This document shows positions 1 through 4,965 of a DNA stretch of 8,181 nucleotides, one piece after another. This DNA comes from Bacteroidetes bacterium QS_8_64_10 (lineage in GTDB: Bacteria; Bacteroidota; Rhodothermia; Rhodothermales; Salinibacteraceae), in assembly GCA_003022505.1 (NCBI GenBank), contig PXTQ01000080.1, forward strand, positions 4,804 through 12,984, in the 5' to 3' direction. A model generated the notes under the pieces. The model did no database searches and was not told the origin of the DNA. It worked only from the letters and a program-made list of their open reading frames with translations. The position numbers and the translations under genes are program-made. Every line of letters begins with the position of its first letter. Within the stretch, counting starts at the first letter, position 1.

Positions 1-1624
1 TAATGAGGCCAATGTTGGGTCCCTCCGGCGTCTCAATCGGGCAGATGCGCCCGTAGTGCGTGTAGTGCACGTCGCGCACCTCGAAGCCGGCACGCTCGCG
101 GGTCAGACCGCCCGGACCGAGCGCCGAGAGGCGGCGCTTGTGCGTCAGCTCGGCCAGCGGATTCGTCTGATCCATGAACTGGCTGAGCTGGTTCGTGCCG
201 AAGAACGTATTGACGACGCTCTCCACGGTGCGGGCGTTCACCAGATCCTTCGGCGTAAACTTGTCGGCGTCGCGCAGGTTCATGCGTTCCTTGATCGTGC
301 GCGACATGCGAGCGAGGCCCAGCGAGAACTGGCTGCCCAGCTGCTCGCCAACGGTCTTGACGCGGCGGTTCGAGAGGTGGTCGATGTCGTCGACGGCGTC
401 CTTGCCGTTTTGCAGCGCGTTGATCTCGCGCACAATGCCGACCACGTCCTCGCGCGTGAGTACCATCGTGTCCTCGTCCACGTCCAGGTCGAGACGGTCG
501 TTGATACGGTGCCGCCCTACGTCACCGAGATCGTAGCGCTTGTTCGAGAAAAAGAGGCGGTCCAGCACGCCGCGTGCGGCCTCCATGTCGGGAGCCTCCG
601 AGCCGCGCAGCGTCTCGTAGAGGTGATGCAGCGCCTCGTCCTCGTCGTGCGTCGGGTCCTCCTGCAACGTGTTCAGCAGGAGCGACTTGTCCATCTCATC
701 TTCGTCTTCCTCGCTTTTGACGAGAAAGAGATGCGAGATGTCGGCTTCTTCCAGCGCCTCGTAATCTTCGGGTTCCAACTCGTGCTCGGCGGGCAAGAGC
801 ACCTCGCGCTCGGTGCGCTCCTCCAGCACCTCGCCCGTGTCCTCGTCGATGACTTCGGTGGTGCGCTCCACACTCACGGAAGCGGCGAGTTGCCGCCCAG
901 CGAGGTCCGCAAATCCTTCCTCGCCGTCAAAGCTGACCTTCTCGGCCATGCCGAAGATGCTGACCAGCTCGTCGGTCGAGGAGTAGCCAAGCGCCCGTAG
1001 AAGCGTCGTGACGGGCACCTTCTTTTTGCGGTCCACGTAGGCCCAGAGCACCCCTGACACCTTCGTTGAGAACTCCATCCAGGAGCCGCGAAACGGGATG
1101 ACGCGCGCCGAGAACAGCTCCGTGCCGTTGTTGTGGATCTCGCGCCCGAAGAAGACACCGGGCGAGCGGTGCAGCTGGCTCACGATGACGCGCTCCGCGC
1201 CGTTGACCACGAACGTGCCGCGGTCGGTCATGTACGGCAGCGTGCCGAGGTAGACCTCCTGCTCAATAGTCTCCTGCACCTCGCCGTCTTCCTTCTTAGA
1301 GAGCCGCAGCTTGGCTTTCAGCGGAACGGAATACGTCAGGCCCTGCGCCGCGCATTCCTCCATCGTCTGCTTGGCAGGGTCCAGCTCGTAGTGAATGAAC
1401 TCAAGCGTGTAGCGCTCGCGGCTTCCCTCAATCGGGAAGTGCTCGTTGAAGACCGCCTGCAGGCCGACGTTCTTCCGCTCTTCGGGCGGCAAGTCGGGCT
1501 GGATGAACTCGTGAAATGATTCGAGCTGTATGTCGAGAAAATCGGGATAATCGAGCACGTCGCGCGTTTCGGCAAACGTTTCGCGCGCGAGCGCTCCGTT
1601 GGATTGGCCGTTGAGGGTGGGCAT
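1..1624 (-). CDS. rpoB: RNA polymerase beta subunit, N-terminal 541 residues (3' end beyond window)
   Basis: This is the catalytic beta subunit of DNA-dependent RNA polymerase, cut by the left window edge. The frame is open without interruption from an ATG at 1624 to base 1. An in-frame TAA at 1631-1633, three codons upstream, makes this the first possible ATG. Recognisable blocks are GTFVVNGAERVIVSQLHRSP (residues about 135-154), the lobe segment ending RYDLGDVGR (about 363-371), and rifampicin cluster I with SQFMDQTNPLAELTHKRR (about 481-498) followed by LSALGPGGLTRERAGFEVRD. The residues equivalent to E. coli Asp516, His526 and Ser531 are Asp485, His495 and Ser500, so the drug pocket looks wild type. 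An acidic Glu/Asp-rich stretch lies at about 283-312. The frame stops in the conserved ICPIETPEGPNIGLI block. rplL lies 317 bp upstream on the same strand. I see no clear Shine-Dalgarno sequence before the ATG. Identification is very secure. Confidence 0.98.
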   Translation of the reverse strand, partial: MPTLNGQSNGALARETFAETRDVLDYPDFLDIQLESFHEFIQPDLPPEERKNVGLQAVFNEHFPIEGSRERYTLEFIHYELDPAKQTMEECAAQGLTYSVPLKAKLRLSKKEDGEVQETIEQEVYLGTLPYMTDRGTFVVNGAERVIVSQLHRSPGVFFGREIHNNGTELFSARVIPFRGSWMEFSTKVSGVLWAYVDRKKKVPVTTLLRALGYSSTDELVSIFGMAEKVSFDGEEGFADLAGRQLAASVSVERTTEVIDEDTGEVLEERTEREVLLPAEHELEPEDYEALEEADISHLFLVKSEEDEDEMDKSLLLNTLQEDPTHDEDEALHHLYETLRGSEAPDMEAARGVLDRLFFSNKRYDLGDVGRHRINDRLDLDVDEDTMVLTREDVVGIVREINALQNGKDAVDDIDHLSNRRVKTVGEQLGSQFSLGLARMSRTIKERMNLRDADKFTPKDLVNARTVESVVNTFFGTNQLSQFMDQTNPLAELTHKRRLSALGPGGLTRERAGFEVRDVHYTHYGRICPIETPEGPNIGLI

Positions 1625-1941
1625 ATGCGATTAAGCGAGTTCGCTGCTTGCGGGTAGAAAAATGGGATGGCTGTGCGCCCGGTGAAAGCGCCGTCAGAAA
1701 TGCACTGTGGGGGCAAACGAGGCGCGCATGGGGTTGTTTCGGAGGGGTTTTATTCACGAACGATTAACAGGAAAGCCAGCAAAAGCCGACCCCGTGAAGA
1801 ACCGGCTCTCGCTGCGCGTTTCAGAATGTTTCTTTTCCCCTGCCTAACAGTCAGAGGAACACGGCCGCTGCGAAAAACATCCCGTTGAAGGTTTAGCTAT
1901 CCGCTTACGGCTCAGTATACGGCCGTCGGTCGTCCGTCGTC
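1625..1941 (-). other. rplL-rpoB intergenic region (317 bp), no gene
   Basis: This gap separates the rplL stop from the rpoB start. It holds a hairpin with a short T run (1780-1807, listed separately). Next to the rplL stop is a stretch of related words built on CGTCGG/CGTCCG (1921-1941) with the 8-bp palindrome ACGGCCGT. I could not identify a convincing promoter or a small gene. Open frames crossing it on either strand have no family resemblance and run into rpoB out of frame. In other bacteria the rplL-rpoB gap holds an attenuator that sets the ratio of ribosomal protein to polymerase synthesis. A similar role here is inference. Confidence 0.6.
1780..1807 (-). terminator. possible attenuator or weak intrinsic terminator between rplL and rpoB
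   Basis: Read on the minus strand, AGCCG (1807-1803) pairs with CGGCT (1788-1784). The stem can be extended by G-U pairs and one C-G pair around a six-base loop, and TTTT follows (1783-1780). The stem is short and the T run has only four bases, so full termination is unlikely. Partial read-through would match the attenuator known at this position in the E. coli operon. The match is positional, not by sequence. Confidence 0.35.
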
Positions 1942-2325
1942 TTACTGAAGCTCGACTTCCGCGCCCACGTCTTCGAGTTGCGACTTCATCTCGTCGGCTT
2001 CCTCTTTCGGGACGCCTTCCTGCACGGGGTTGGGCGCTTCGTCGACAAGCTCTTTGGCTTCCTTCAGGCCGAGACCGGTCAGGGAGCGAACCTCTTTGAT
2101 GACCTTGATCTTGTTGCCGCCGATGCCGGAGAGCACCACGTCGAAGGCGGATTTTTCTTCCTCGCTCTCCGCTTCGCCGTTGCCTCCACCAGCGCCGCCG
2201 CCTACGGCGACGGCAGACTGTGCGGGTTTGATGTCGTATTCGTCTTCGAGGTGTTGCGCCAGCTCGTTAGCCTCTTTGATCGTGAGGCTGACGAGCTGAT
2301 CTGCGATTTCTTGTACGTCTGCCAT
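1942..2325 (-). CDS. rplL: 50S ribosomal protein L7/L12 (bL12)
   Basis: This is bL12, the mobile stalk protein of the large ribosomal subunit that recruits and activates translational GTPases. It is present in several copies on L10. At 127 residues it has the normal family length. An N-terminal dimerisation and L10-binding helix pair (about 1-32) is followed by an Ala/Gly-rich hinge (about 37-53). The globular C-terminal domain (about 57-127) contains the diagnostic stretch VIKEVRSLTGLGLKEAKELV (75-94) and ends AEVEL. The ATG at 2325 gives the canonical MADVQEIADQLVSLT start. It follows rplJ after an unusually long 255-bp gap full of short repeats and precedes rpoB, the standard order. Identification is very secure. 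Confidence 0.98.
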   Translation of the reverse strand: MADVQEIADQLVSLTIKEANELAQHLEDEYDIKPAQSAVAVGGGAGGGNGEAESEEEKSAFDVVLSGIGGNKIKVIKEVRSLTGLGLKEAKELVDEAPNPVQEGVPKEEADEMKSQLEDVGAEVELQ

Positions 2326-2580
2326 GAGATTAGATTGGTTTCGTGTCCGGCGGCGGTCTAGGCGTCCGGCGCTCTGCCGATGACGCTGCGCCGCTAATTA
2401 AGGATGGTCGAAGGTTACAGGTCGGAAGGTCGCAAGTCGATGTTTGTAGTCAGAAAGACCTGTAACCTCCTGACTTACGACCTGCATTTTGTAGCGCGCC
2501 TAAAAGTCTGCGAATCTATGAGTCTAAGAATTTCAAAGTCGTAGACTCTTAGCCTCTCCGCCTCTCAGACTCGTAGGCTC
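2326..2580 (-). other. rplJ-rplL intergenic region (255 bp), repeat-filled
   Basis: rplJ and rplL are normally close together and translated from one transcript. Here 255 bp separate them, and most of this is the inverted arm pair and the octamer array listed separately. The remaining 2326-2411, directly upstream of rplL, is GC-rich with GCCGG words. I see no open frame with coding character and no clear promoter or Shine-Dalgarno sequence before the rplL ATG. Confidence 0.6.
2412..2485. repeat. inverted pair of degenerate 7-8-bp word arrays (AGGTYRC type)
   Basis: A perfect 12-bp inverted repeat pairs AGGTTACAGGTC (2412-2423) with GACCTGTAACCT (2457-2468). Each arm is made of related short words. 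On the left, AGGT recurs at 2412, 2419 and 2427, then AGTC at 2435. On the right the complement ACCT recurs at 2458, 2465 and 2480, with ACTT at 2473. A second near-match, AGGTCGCAAGTC (2427-2438) against GACTTACGACCT (2472-2483), has one mismatch. The arms are therefore arranged A-B-A'-B', not as one nested hairpin. The whole lies between rplJ and rplL. Function is unknown. Confidence 0.75.
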
Positions 2581-2586
2581 TTATGA
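2499..2586. repeat. degenerate 8-bp tandem array, about 11 units, overlapping the end of rplJ
   Basis: From 2499 to 2586 the sequence divides into eleven consecutive 8-bp units with approximate consensus TCTNAGAN. The first two bases are TC in nine of eleven units, and position 6 is G in eight. Examples are TCTAAGAA (2523-2530), TCTTAGCC (2547-2554), TCTCAGAC (2563-2570) and TCGTAGGC (2571-2578). The first unit (2499-2506) is the weakest. The last unit (2579-2586) contains the rplJ stop codon (2581-2583), so the array runs into the coding end. Units are too short and too contiguous for CRISPR. It resembles short tandemly repeated intergenic sequences known from other bacterial groups. Confidence 0.75.
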
Positions 2587-3111
2587 TTCGTCTTGTTCGG
2601 CAATGCTTTTCACAGCCCCGGCCAGCGTCTCGCCCTGCGACTGAAGCCCGCCGAGCACGTTCTTGACGGGCGACTGCAGGAGCGTCACGATCTCGCCGAT
2701 CAGCTCGTCGCGCGATTTCAGTTCGGCCAGCTGATCCAGCGCGTCCGCCGGGTAGAGGTCGCCCTCCACGCTCGCCACTTTGAGCGCGGGCACCTCCGTG
2801 TCGGCTTCCTCGGTGAAGTCTTGGATGACGCGCGCCGGGGCGGCCGGCTCCTCACTGATGGCAAGCGCCGTCGGGCCGTGCAGGTAATCGGCCAGCTCAC
2901 CGAGTTCGCCCGCGCGCTCCAGCGCCAGCTCCATGAGCGTGTTCTTGACGACGCGAAACTCGACGCCGGCCGCGCGGAACTGGTGGCGCAGCTCATTGGA
3001 CTCGCCCACCGAAAGCCCCTCGAAGTCGGTAAGGTAGACGGTGCTCGCCCCCTCGATCTGGTCGGCGATGTCGTCGATAAGGTCGGACTTCTGACTTCGT
3101 GTAAGCGGCAT
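2581..3111 (-). CDS. rplJ: 50S ribosomal protein L10 (uL10)
   Basis: L10 anchors the L12 dimers to the large-subunit stalk base and, in many bacteria, represses its own mRNA. I chose the ATG at 3111, giving 176 residues starting MPLTRSQKSDLIDDIADQI. This matches where family members begin. An ATG 19 codons upstream (3168) would add an unrelated Lys/His-rich tail. The hallmark blocks are TVYLTDFEGLSV (about 24-35), LRHQFRAAGVEFRVVKNTLM (about 41-60) and the Gly-Pro-Thr turn after it. The C-terminal alpha helix that carries L12 is at about 130-170. The TAA stop lies within a tandem octamer array. It sits 218 bp after the L1 coding end and before rplL, the usual order. Confidence 0.97.
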   Translation of the reverse strand: MPLTRSQKSDLIDDIADQIEGASTVYLTDFEGLSVGESNELRHQFRAAGVEFRVVKNTLMELALERAGELGELADYLHGPTALAISEEPAAPARVIQDFTEEADTEVPALKVASVEGDLYPADALDQLAELKSRDELIGEIVTLLQSPVKNVLGGLQSQGETLAGAVKSIAEQDES

Positions 3112-3187
3112 GTCCCGTTTGCAGGTATGAAATTGTGTATGTGCGTATGTCTTTACATCCAGACGCAATCGCGCAATGTTTCAGCCA

Positions 3188-3215
3188 AAGCGTGAAGCGC
3201 AAAACGTGAGGCAAG
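3188..3215. repeat. heptamer array, four units (AAGCGTG type)
   Basis: Four consecutive 7-bp units occupy 3188-3215: AAGCGTG, AAGCGCA, AAACGTG, and then the weaker AGGCAAG. Neighbouring units differ at two or three positions. The array sits in the rplA-rplJ gap and has no coding character. Confidence 0.55.
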
Positions 3216-3240
3216 CAGTACGCTTATCTGTTGGCAACCT

Positions 3241-3261
3241 TACGCACTACGCAATACGTTC
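3241..3261. repeat. heptamer array, three units (TACGCAM type)
   Basis: Three consecutive 7-bp units begin with TACG at 3241, 3248 and 3255 (TACGCAC, TACGCAA, TACGTTC). It is a second heptamer family in the same gap, with a different consensus from the one at 3188-3215. Confidence 0.55.
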
Positions 3262-3275
3262 GTCCAAAGGTGAGC

Positions 3276-3297
3276 AAAACGAAGGCCGCTGCCTTCC
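3276..3297 (-). terminator. possible intrinsic terminator after the L1 coding end
   Basis: On the minus strand, GAAGGC (3296-3291), loop AGCG, and GCCTTC (3286-3281) form a perfect 6-bp stem. A flanking C-G pair is possible with one bulged base. A G and then TTTT (3279-3276) follow. It starts 33 bp after the L1 stop. If it works, it would separate or attenuate transcription between rplA and rplJ, which would then rely on a promoter in the remaining gap. The short T run makes strength uncertain. Confidence 0.45.
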
Positions 3298-3329
3298 GAT
3301 CATTCCGCCGGACACGCATCCAACTGCTG

Positions 3330-3824
3330 TCACCGCAGACCGGTACGCACCGCCGACGGGTCGATGGGAATGGCCGGACCCATCGTAGCCGAGAGCGTCA
3401 CGCTCCGCAGGTAGAGGCCCTTCGAGGCCGCCGGGCGCAGGCGAAGCACCTCGCTCAGGAACGCCTTCGCATTTTCCGAAAGCTCCTCCGGCTCAAACGA
3501 GGCTTTGCCGACGGGCGTGTGCAGGTTACCGAACTTATCGACGCGAAACTCGATCTTGCCGGACTTGAGTTCCTCGACGGTTTCGGCCACGTCCATCGTG
3601 ACGGTGCCGCTCTTGGGGTTCGGCATGAGGCCGCGCGGCCCCAGAATCCGGCCCAGGCGCCCAATCTTGCTCATCACGTCGGGCGTGGCGACCACCGCCT
3701 CGAAGTCGAGCCAGTTGTCGTTCTCGATGCGCTCGATGTAGTCGTCCAGCCCCACGTAGTCCGCGCCGGCGTCCTCCGCCTCGTCCTGCTTGCTCTCGTT
3801 GGCGAGCACCAGCACGCGCACCTC
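3330..3824 (-). pseudogene. rplA: ribosomal protein L1 (uL1), 5'-truncated
   Basis: The last 164 or so codons match uL1, which binds 23S rRNA at the L1 stalk and helps release deacylated tRNA from the E site. The family signature IGRLGRILGPRGLMPNPK lies at ORF residues 272-289. It is preceded by FEAVVATPDVM and followed by GTVTMDVAETVEELKSGKIEF. The C-terminal KGLYLRSVTLSATMGPAIPID is typical. By comparison with E. coli L1 (234 residues), everything before about residue 72 is absent, including the N-terminal half of domain I. Its place directly before rplJ-rplL-rpoB is the standard locus. It is therefore the resident rplA and has lost its 5' end together with the upstream rplK side. A complete copy should exist elsewhere or in the correct assembly. 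Confidence 0.93.
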
Positions 3825-4478
3825 GCGCCCCTCCCAGTAGACCGCATTTTCGTCCACCTCAGCGCCCAGAAGCACGCGGCAGCTTTCCAGAAAGTTGTCG
3901 ACGTACTCGCGCACGTGAAACCCGATGAGGTCGCTGCCGAGCATCCCGCGCAGTAGCTCGCGGCTCCACGGCAGGATGCGAAACACCTCCATCGCGGGCC
4001 ACGGGATGTGCCAGAAGTGGCCGATGGTGGCGTCGGGCCGGGCTTCGCGGACGTGCTTCGGCGCGATCATCAGGTGGTAGTCCTGAATCCAAACGACGTC
4101 GTCCTCCTGATACTCCTCCACGACGGCCTCTGCGAAGCGCTCGTTGACGGAGCGGTACGTGTTGATGTAGGCTTTTTTCAGTTCGAAGTGCTGAATCATG
4201 TAGTGCGACACGGGCCAGAGCACTGTGTTGCTCATGCCGTAATAGTAGTTGTCCTCCTCTTCCTGGCTCAACGGCACGCTGTGCACCGTAAACTGAGGAT
4301 TATCTTCGGGATACGGCAACTGGATCGGCATGTCGTCGTGATCCTGCATGGCGACCCACACGCCGCCCACATCTTTGAGCACAGGCATGAGGGCGGTGGA
4401 CATGCCGCCGATGGAGGCTTCCCAGCCGTCTTCAGACTTGCGAATCGGTCCGCGATTAGAGGTTACAATCAATCGCAC
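3330..4478 (-). CDS. chimeric frame: N-terminal half of trehalose-6-phosphate synthase joined to C-terminal part of ribosomal protein L1
   Basis: One uninterrupted 382-codon frame starts with GTG at 4478 and ends with TGA at 3330. Residues 1 to about 222 are a GT20 glycosyltransferase N-terminal domain, and about 219 to 382 are ribosomal protein L1. The two families share no function. The join lies in the codons for Glu219-Val-Arg-Val222 (3824-3813), a tetrapeptide that fits both families in this phase. The frame is therefore kept for a trivial reason. The OtsA half lacks the C-terminal nucleotide-sugar-binding domain. The L1 part lacks about 70 N-terminal residues needed to complete its rRNA-binding domain. 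A working bifunctional protein is very unlikely. A misassembly or a real rearrangement breakpoint is the likely cause. Automatic annotation may name it after either half. The two parts are described separately. Confidence 0.9.
   Translation of the reverse strand: MRLIVTSNRGPIRKSEDGWEASIGGMSTALMPVLKDVGGVWVAMQDHDDMPIQLPYPEDNPQFTVHSVPLSQEEEDNYYYGMSNTVLWPVSHYMIQHFELKKAYINTYRSVNERFAEAVVEEYQEDDVVWIQDYHLMIAPKHVREARPDATIGHFWHIPWPAMEVFRILPWSRELLRGMLGSDLIGFHVREYVDNFLESCRVLLGAEVDENAVYWEGREVRVLVLANESKQDEAEDAGADYVGLDDYIERIENDNWLDFEAVVATPDVMSKIGRLGRILGPRGLMPNPKSGTVTMDVAETVEELKSGKIEFRVDKFGNLHTPVGKASFEPEELSENAKAFLSEVLRLRPAASKGLYLRSVTLSATMGPAIPIDPSAVRTGLR
3813..4478 (-). pseudogene. otsA: trehalose-6-phosphate synthase (GT20), N-terminal half only
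   Basis: The first 222 residues match GT20 alpha,alpha-trehalose-phosphate synthase. The enzyme makes trehalose-6-phosphate from a nucleotide-glucose donor and glucose-6-phosphate in the cytoplasm, the first step of the OtsA-OtsB pathway to an osmoprotectant. Visible motifs are LIVTSNRGP (3-11), the IGGM glycine pair (23-26), YYYGMSNTVLWP (78-89), WIQDYHLMIAP (130-140) and IGHFWHIPWPAMEVFRILPW (152-171). They end with LIGFHVREYVDNFL. Asp133 and His157 correspond to E. coli OtsA Asp130 and His154. Family members have about 460-500 residues. The second Rossmann domain, with the Arg/Lys and Glu residues that bind the donor phosphates, is missing. The start is GTG at 4478 because the conserved block begins two codons later. 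As it stands it cannot be active. Confidence 0.92.
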
Positions 4479-4542
4479 GGGTGGGGTTGTCGTGGTTTGG
4501 CGAAAGAAGGGTGATTAGTGCTTGCTGACCTGGACGTTGGTG

Positions 4543-4563
4543 CACGGTCCAACCGTGATTTTT
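4543..4563 (+). terminator. terminator-like hairpin on the plus strand
   Basis: CACGGT (4543-4548), loop CCA and ACCGTG (4552-4557) form a perfect 6-bp stem. On the plus strand it is followed by A and TTTTT (4559-4563). No plus-strand gene ends here, so it may be an upstream structure, a brake on antisense transcription, or chance. Confidence 0.25.
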
Positions 4564-4679
4564 GTCATTCGGCGCGCTTGCTTTCGATTCAGCATAGCGC
4601 GTGGTTCCTGTTGCGTGAGGCGTGAAAAGAAGCCCCCTCTCGTAATACTGCGCTGTCAAGTCTACAATACGGTTCTTGC

Positions 4680-4815
4680 GAGCGATCTCAAAACCCCGGG
4701 CTGTCATTTTGAGCGAAGTCGAAAAATCTCTTCCAACCTGGCAGTCAGCCTGATGGAGATTCTTCAACCAACGTCGTTCAGGATGACGTGCTCTCATTGG
4801 GTTTTGAGATCGCTC
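4680..4815. repeat. 136-bp palindromic dispersed repeat (MITE-like) with 17-bp terminal inverted repeats
   Basis: GAGCGATCTCAAAACCC (4680-4696) is perfectly inverted at 4799-4815. Inside, TGTCATTTTGAGCGAAGTC (4702-4720) and the AAATCTC that follows mirror GGAGATTCTTCAACC...GTTCAGGATGACG (4755-4788) with mismatches, so the element can fold as one long hairpin. The core resembles a dispersed bacterial palindrome around GTCATTCTGAGCGAAG...AATCT. Its in-frame translations often appear as spurious CHFERSREI-like proteins in databases. That resemblance is recalled, not searched. There is no coding capacity, and I see no clear target-site duplication (left flank CTTGC, right flank TCTTC). It could be a non-autonomous mobile element or a structured intergenic repeat. 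Confidence 0.85.
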
Positions 4816-4920
4816 TCTTCAATCCCACAAATCACATTTGACACCGCAATACGTTTCAGAGAGGCGTCTCATCGAAAAGCAACTCCGTTTACGCAAAGAA
4901 TCAAGCTTGACAGCACAGTA

Positions 4921-4958
4921 GTTACAGGATGCCCATCACGGTGCTGCCTTGCTGTAAC
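4921..4958. repeat. 7-bp inverted repeat just downstream of the DUF4249 stop
   Basis: GTTACAG (4921-4927) is inverted as CTGTAAC (4952-4958) around 24 bases, starting 8 bp after the DUF4249 stop in the direction of transcription. No T run follows on the minus strand, so it is not a standard terminator. It could fold at the mRNA 3' end or be chance. Confidence 0.3.
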
Positions 4959-4965
4959 GATAGTG

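Larger units (their letters stand above)
3112..3329 (-). other. rplA-rplJ intergenic region and rplJ leader (218 bp)
   Basis: In many bacteria this gap carries the rplJ promoter and the mRNA leader bound by the L10-L12 complex. Here I see a terminator-like hairpin near the L1 end and two short heptamer arrays (all listed separately). There are also two TG-rich octamers (3135-3150) close to the rplJ start. I could not recognise a specific promoter or an L10-leader fold by eye. A leader function is expected from position only. Confidence 0.45.
4479..4965. other. gene-free stretch (487 bp) with dispersed repeat
   Basis: The interval lies between the start of the otsA/rplA frame and the end of the DUF4249 gene. 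It has lower GC content than its surroundings. It holds a small hairpin with a T run on the plus strand (4543-4563), the palindromic repeat (4680-4815) and an inverted repeat near the DUF4249 end (4921-4958). Long open frames crossing it on either strand are composites through the repeat and show no family. The otsA promoter should lie in 4479-4679, but I cannot point to it. Confidence 0.6.

Noticed and set aside
1..200. Rifampicin-resistance mutation in RpoB
   Set aside because: The cluster I residues equivalent to E. coli Asp516, His526 and Ser531 are all wild type.
56..1000. Long plus-strand open frame of 314 codons
   Set aside because: It lies antisense within rpoB, which is intact codon by codon over the same bases. 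The frame arises from GC-rich codon bias.
2499..2586. CRISPR array
   Set aside because: Units are 8 bp, contiguous and diverged, without spacers, and there are no cas genes.
3112..3168. Nineteen-residue N-terminal extension of L10 from the ATG at 3168
   Set aside because: Family members start at the MPLTRSQK equivalent. The extension covers a TG-rich intergenic repeat and has no L10-like sequence.
3330..4478. A genuine bifunctional OtsA-L1 fusion protein
   Set aside because: Both partners lack parts essential for folding and activity, their functions are unrelated, and the shared EVRV codons explain why the frame is kept.
4456..4797. Minus-strand open frame of 113 codons upstream of otsA
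   Set aside because: It is composed of the repeat and intergenic DNA, overlaps the otsA start out of frame, and shows no recognisable family.
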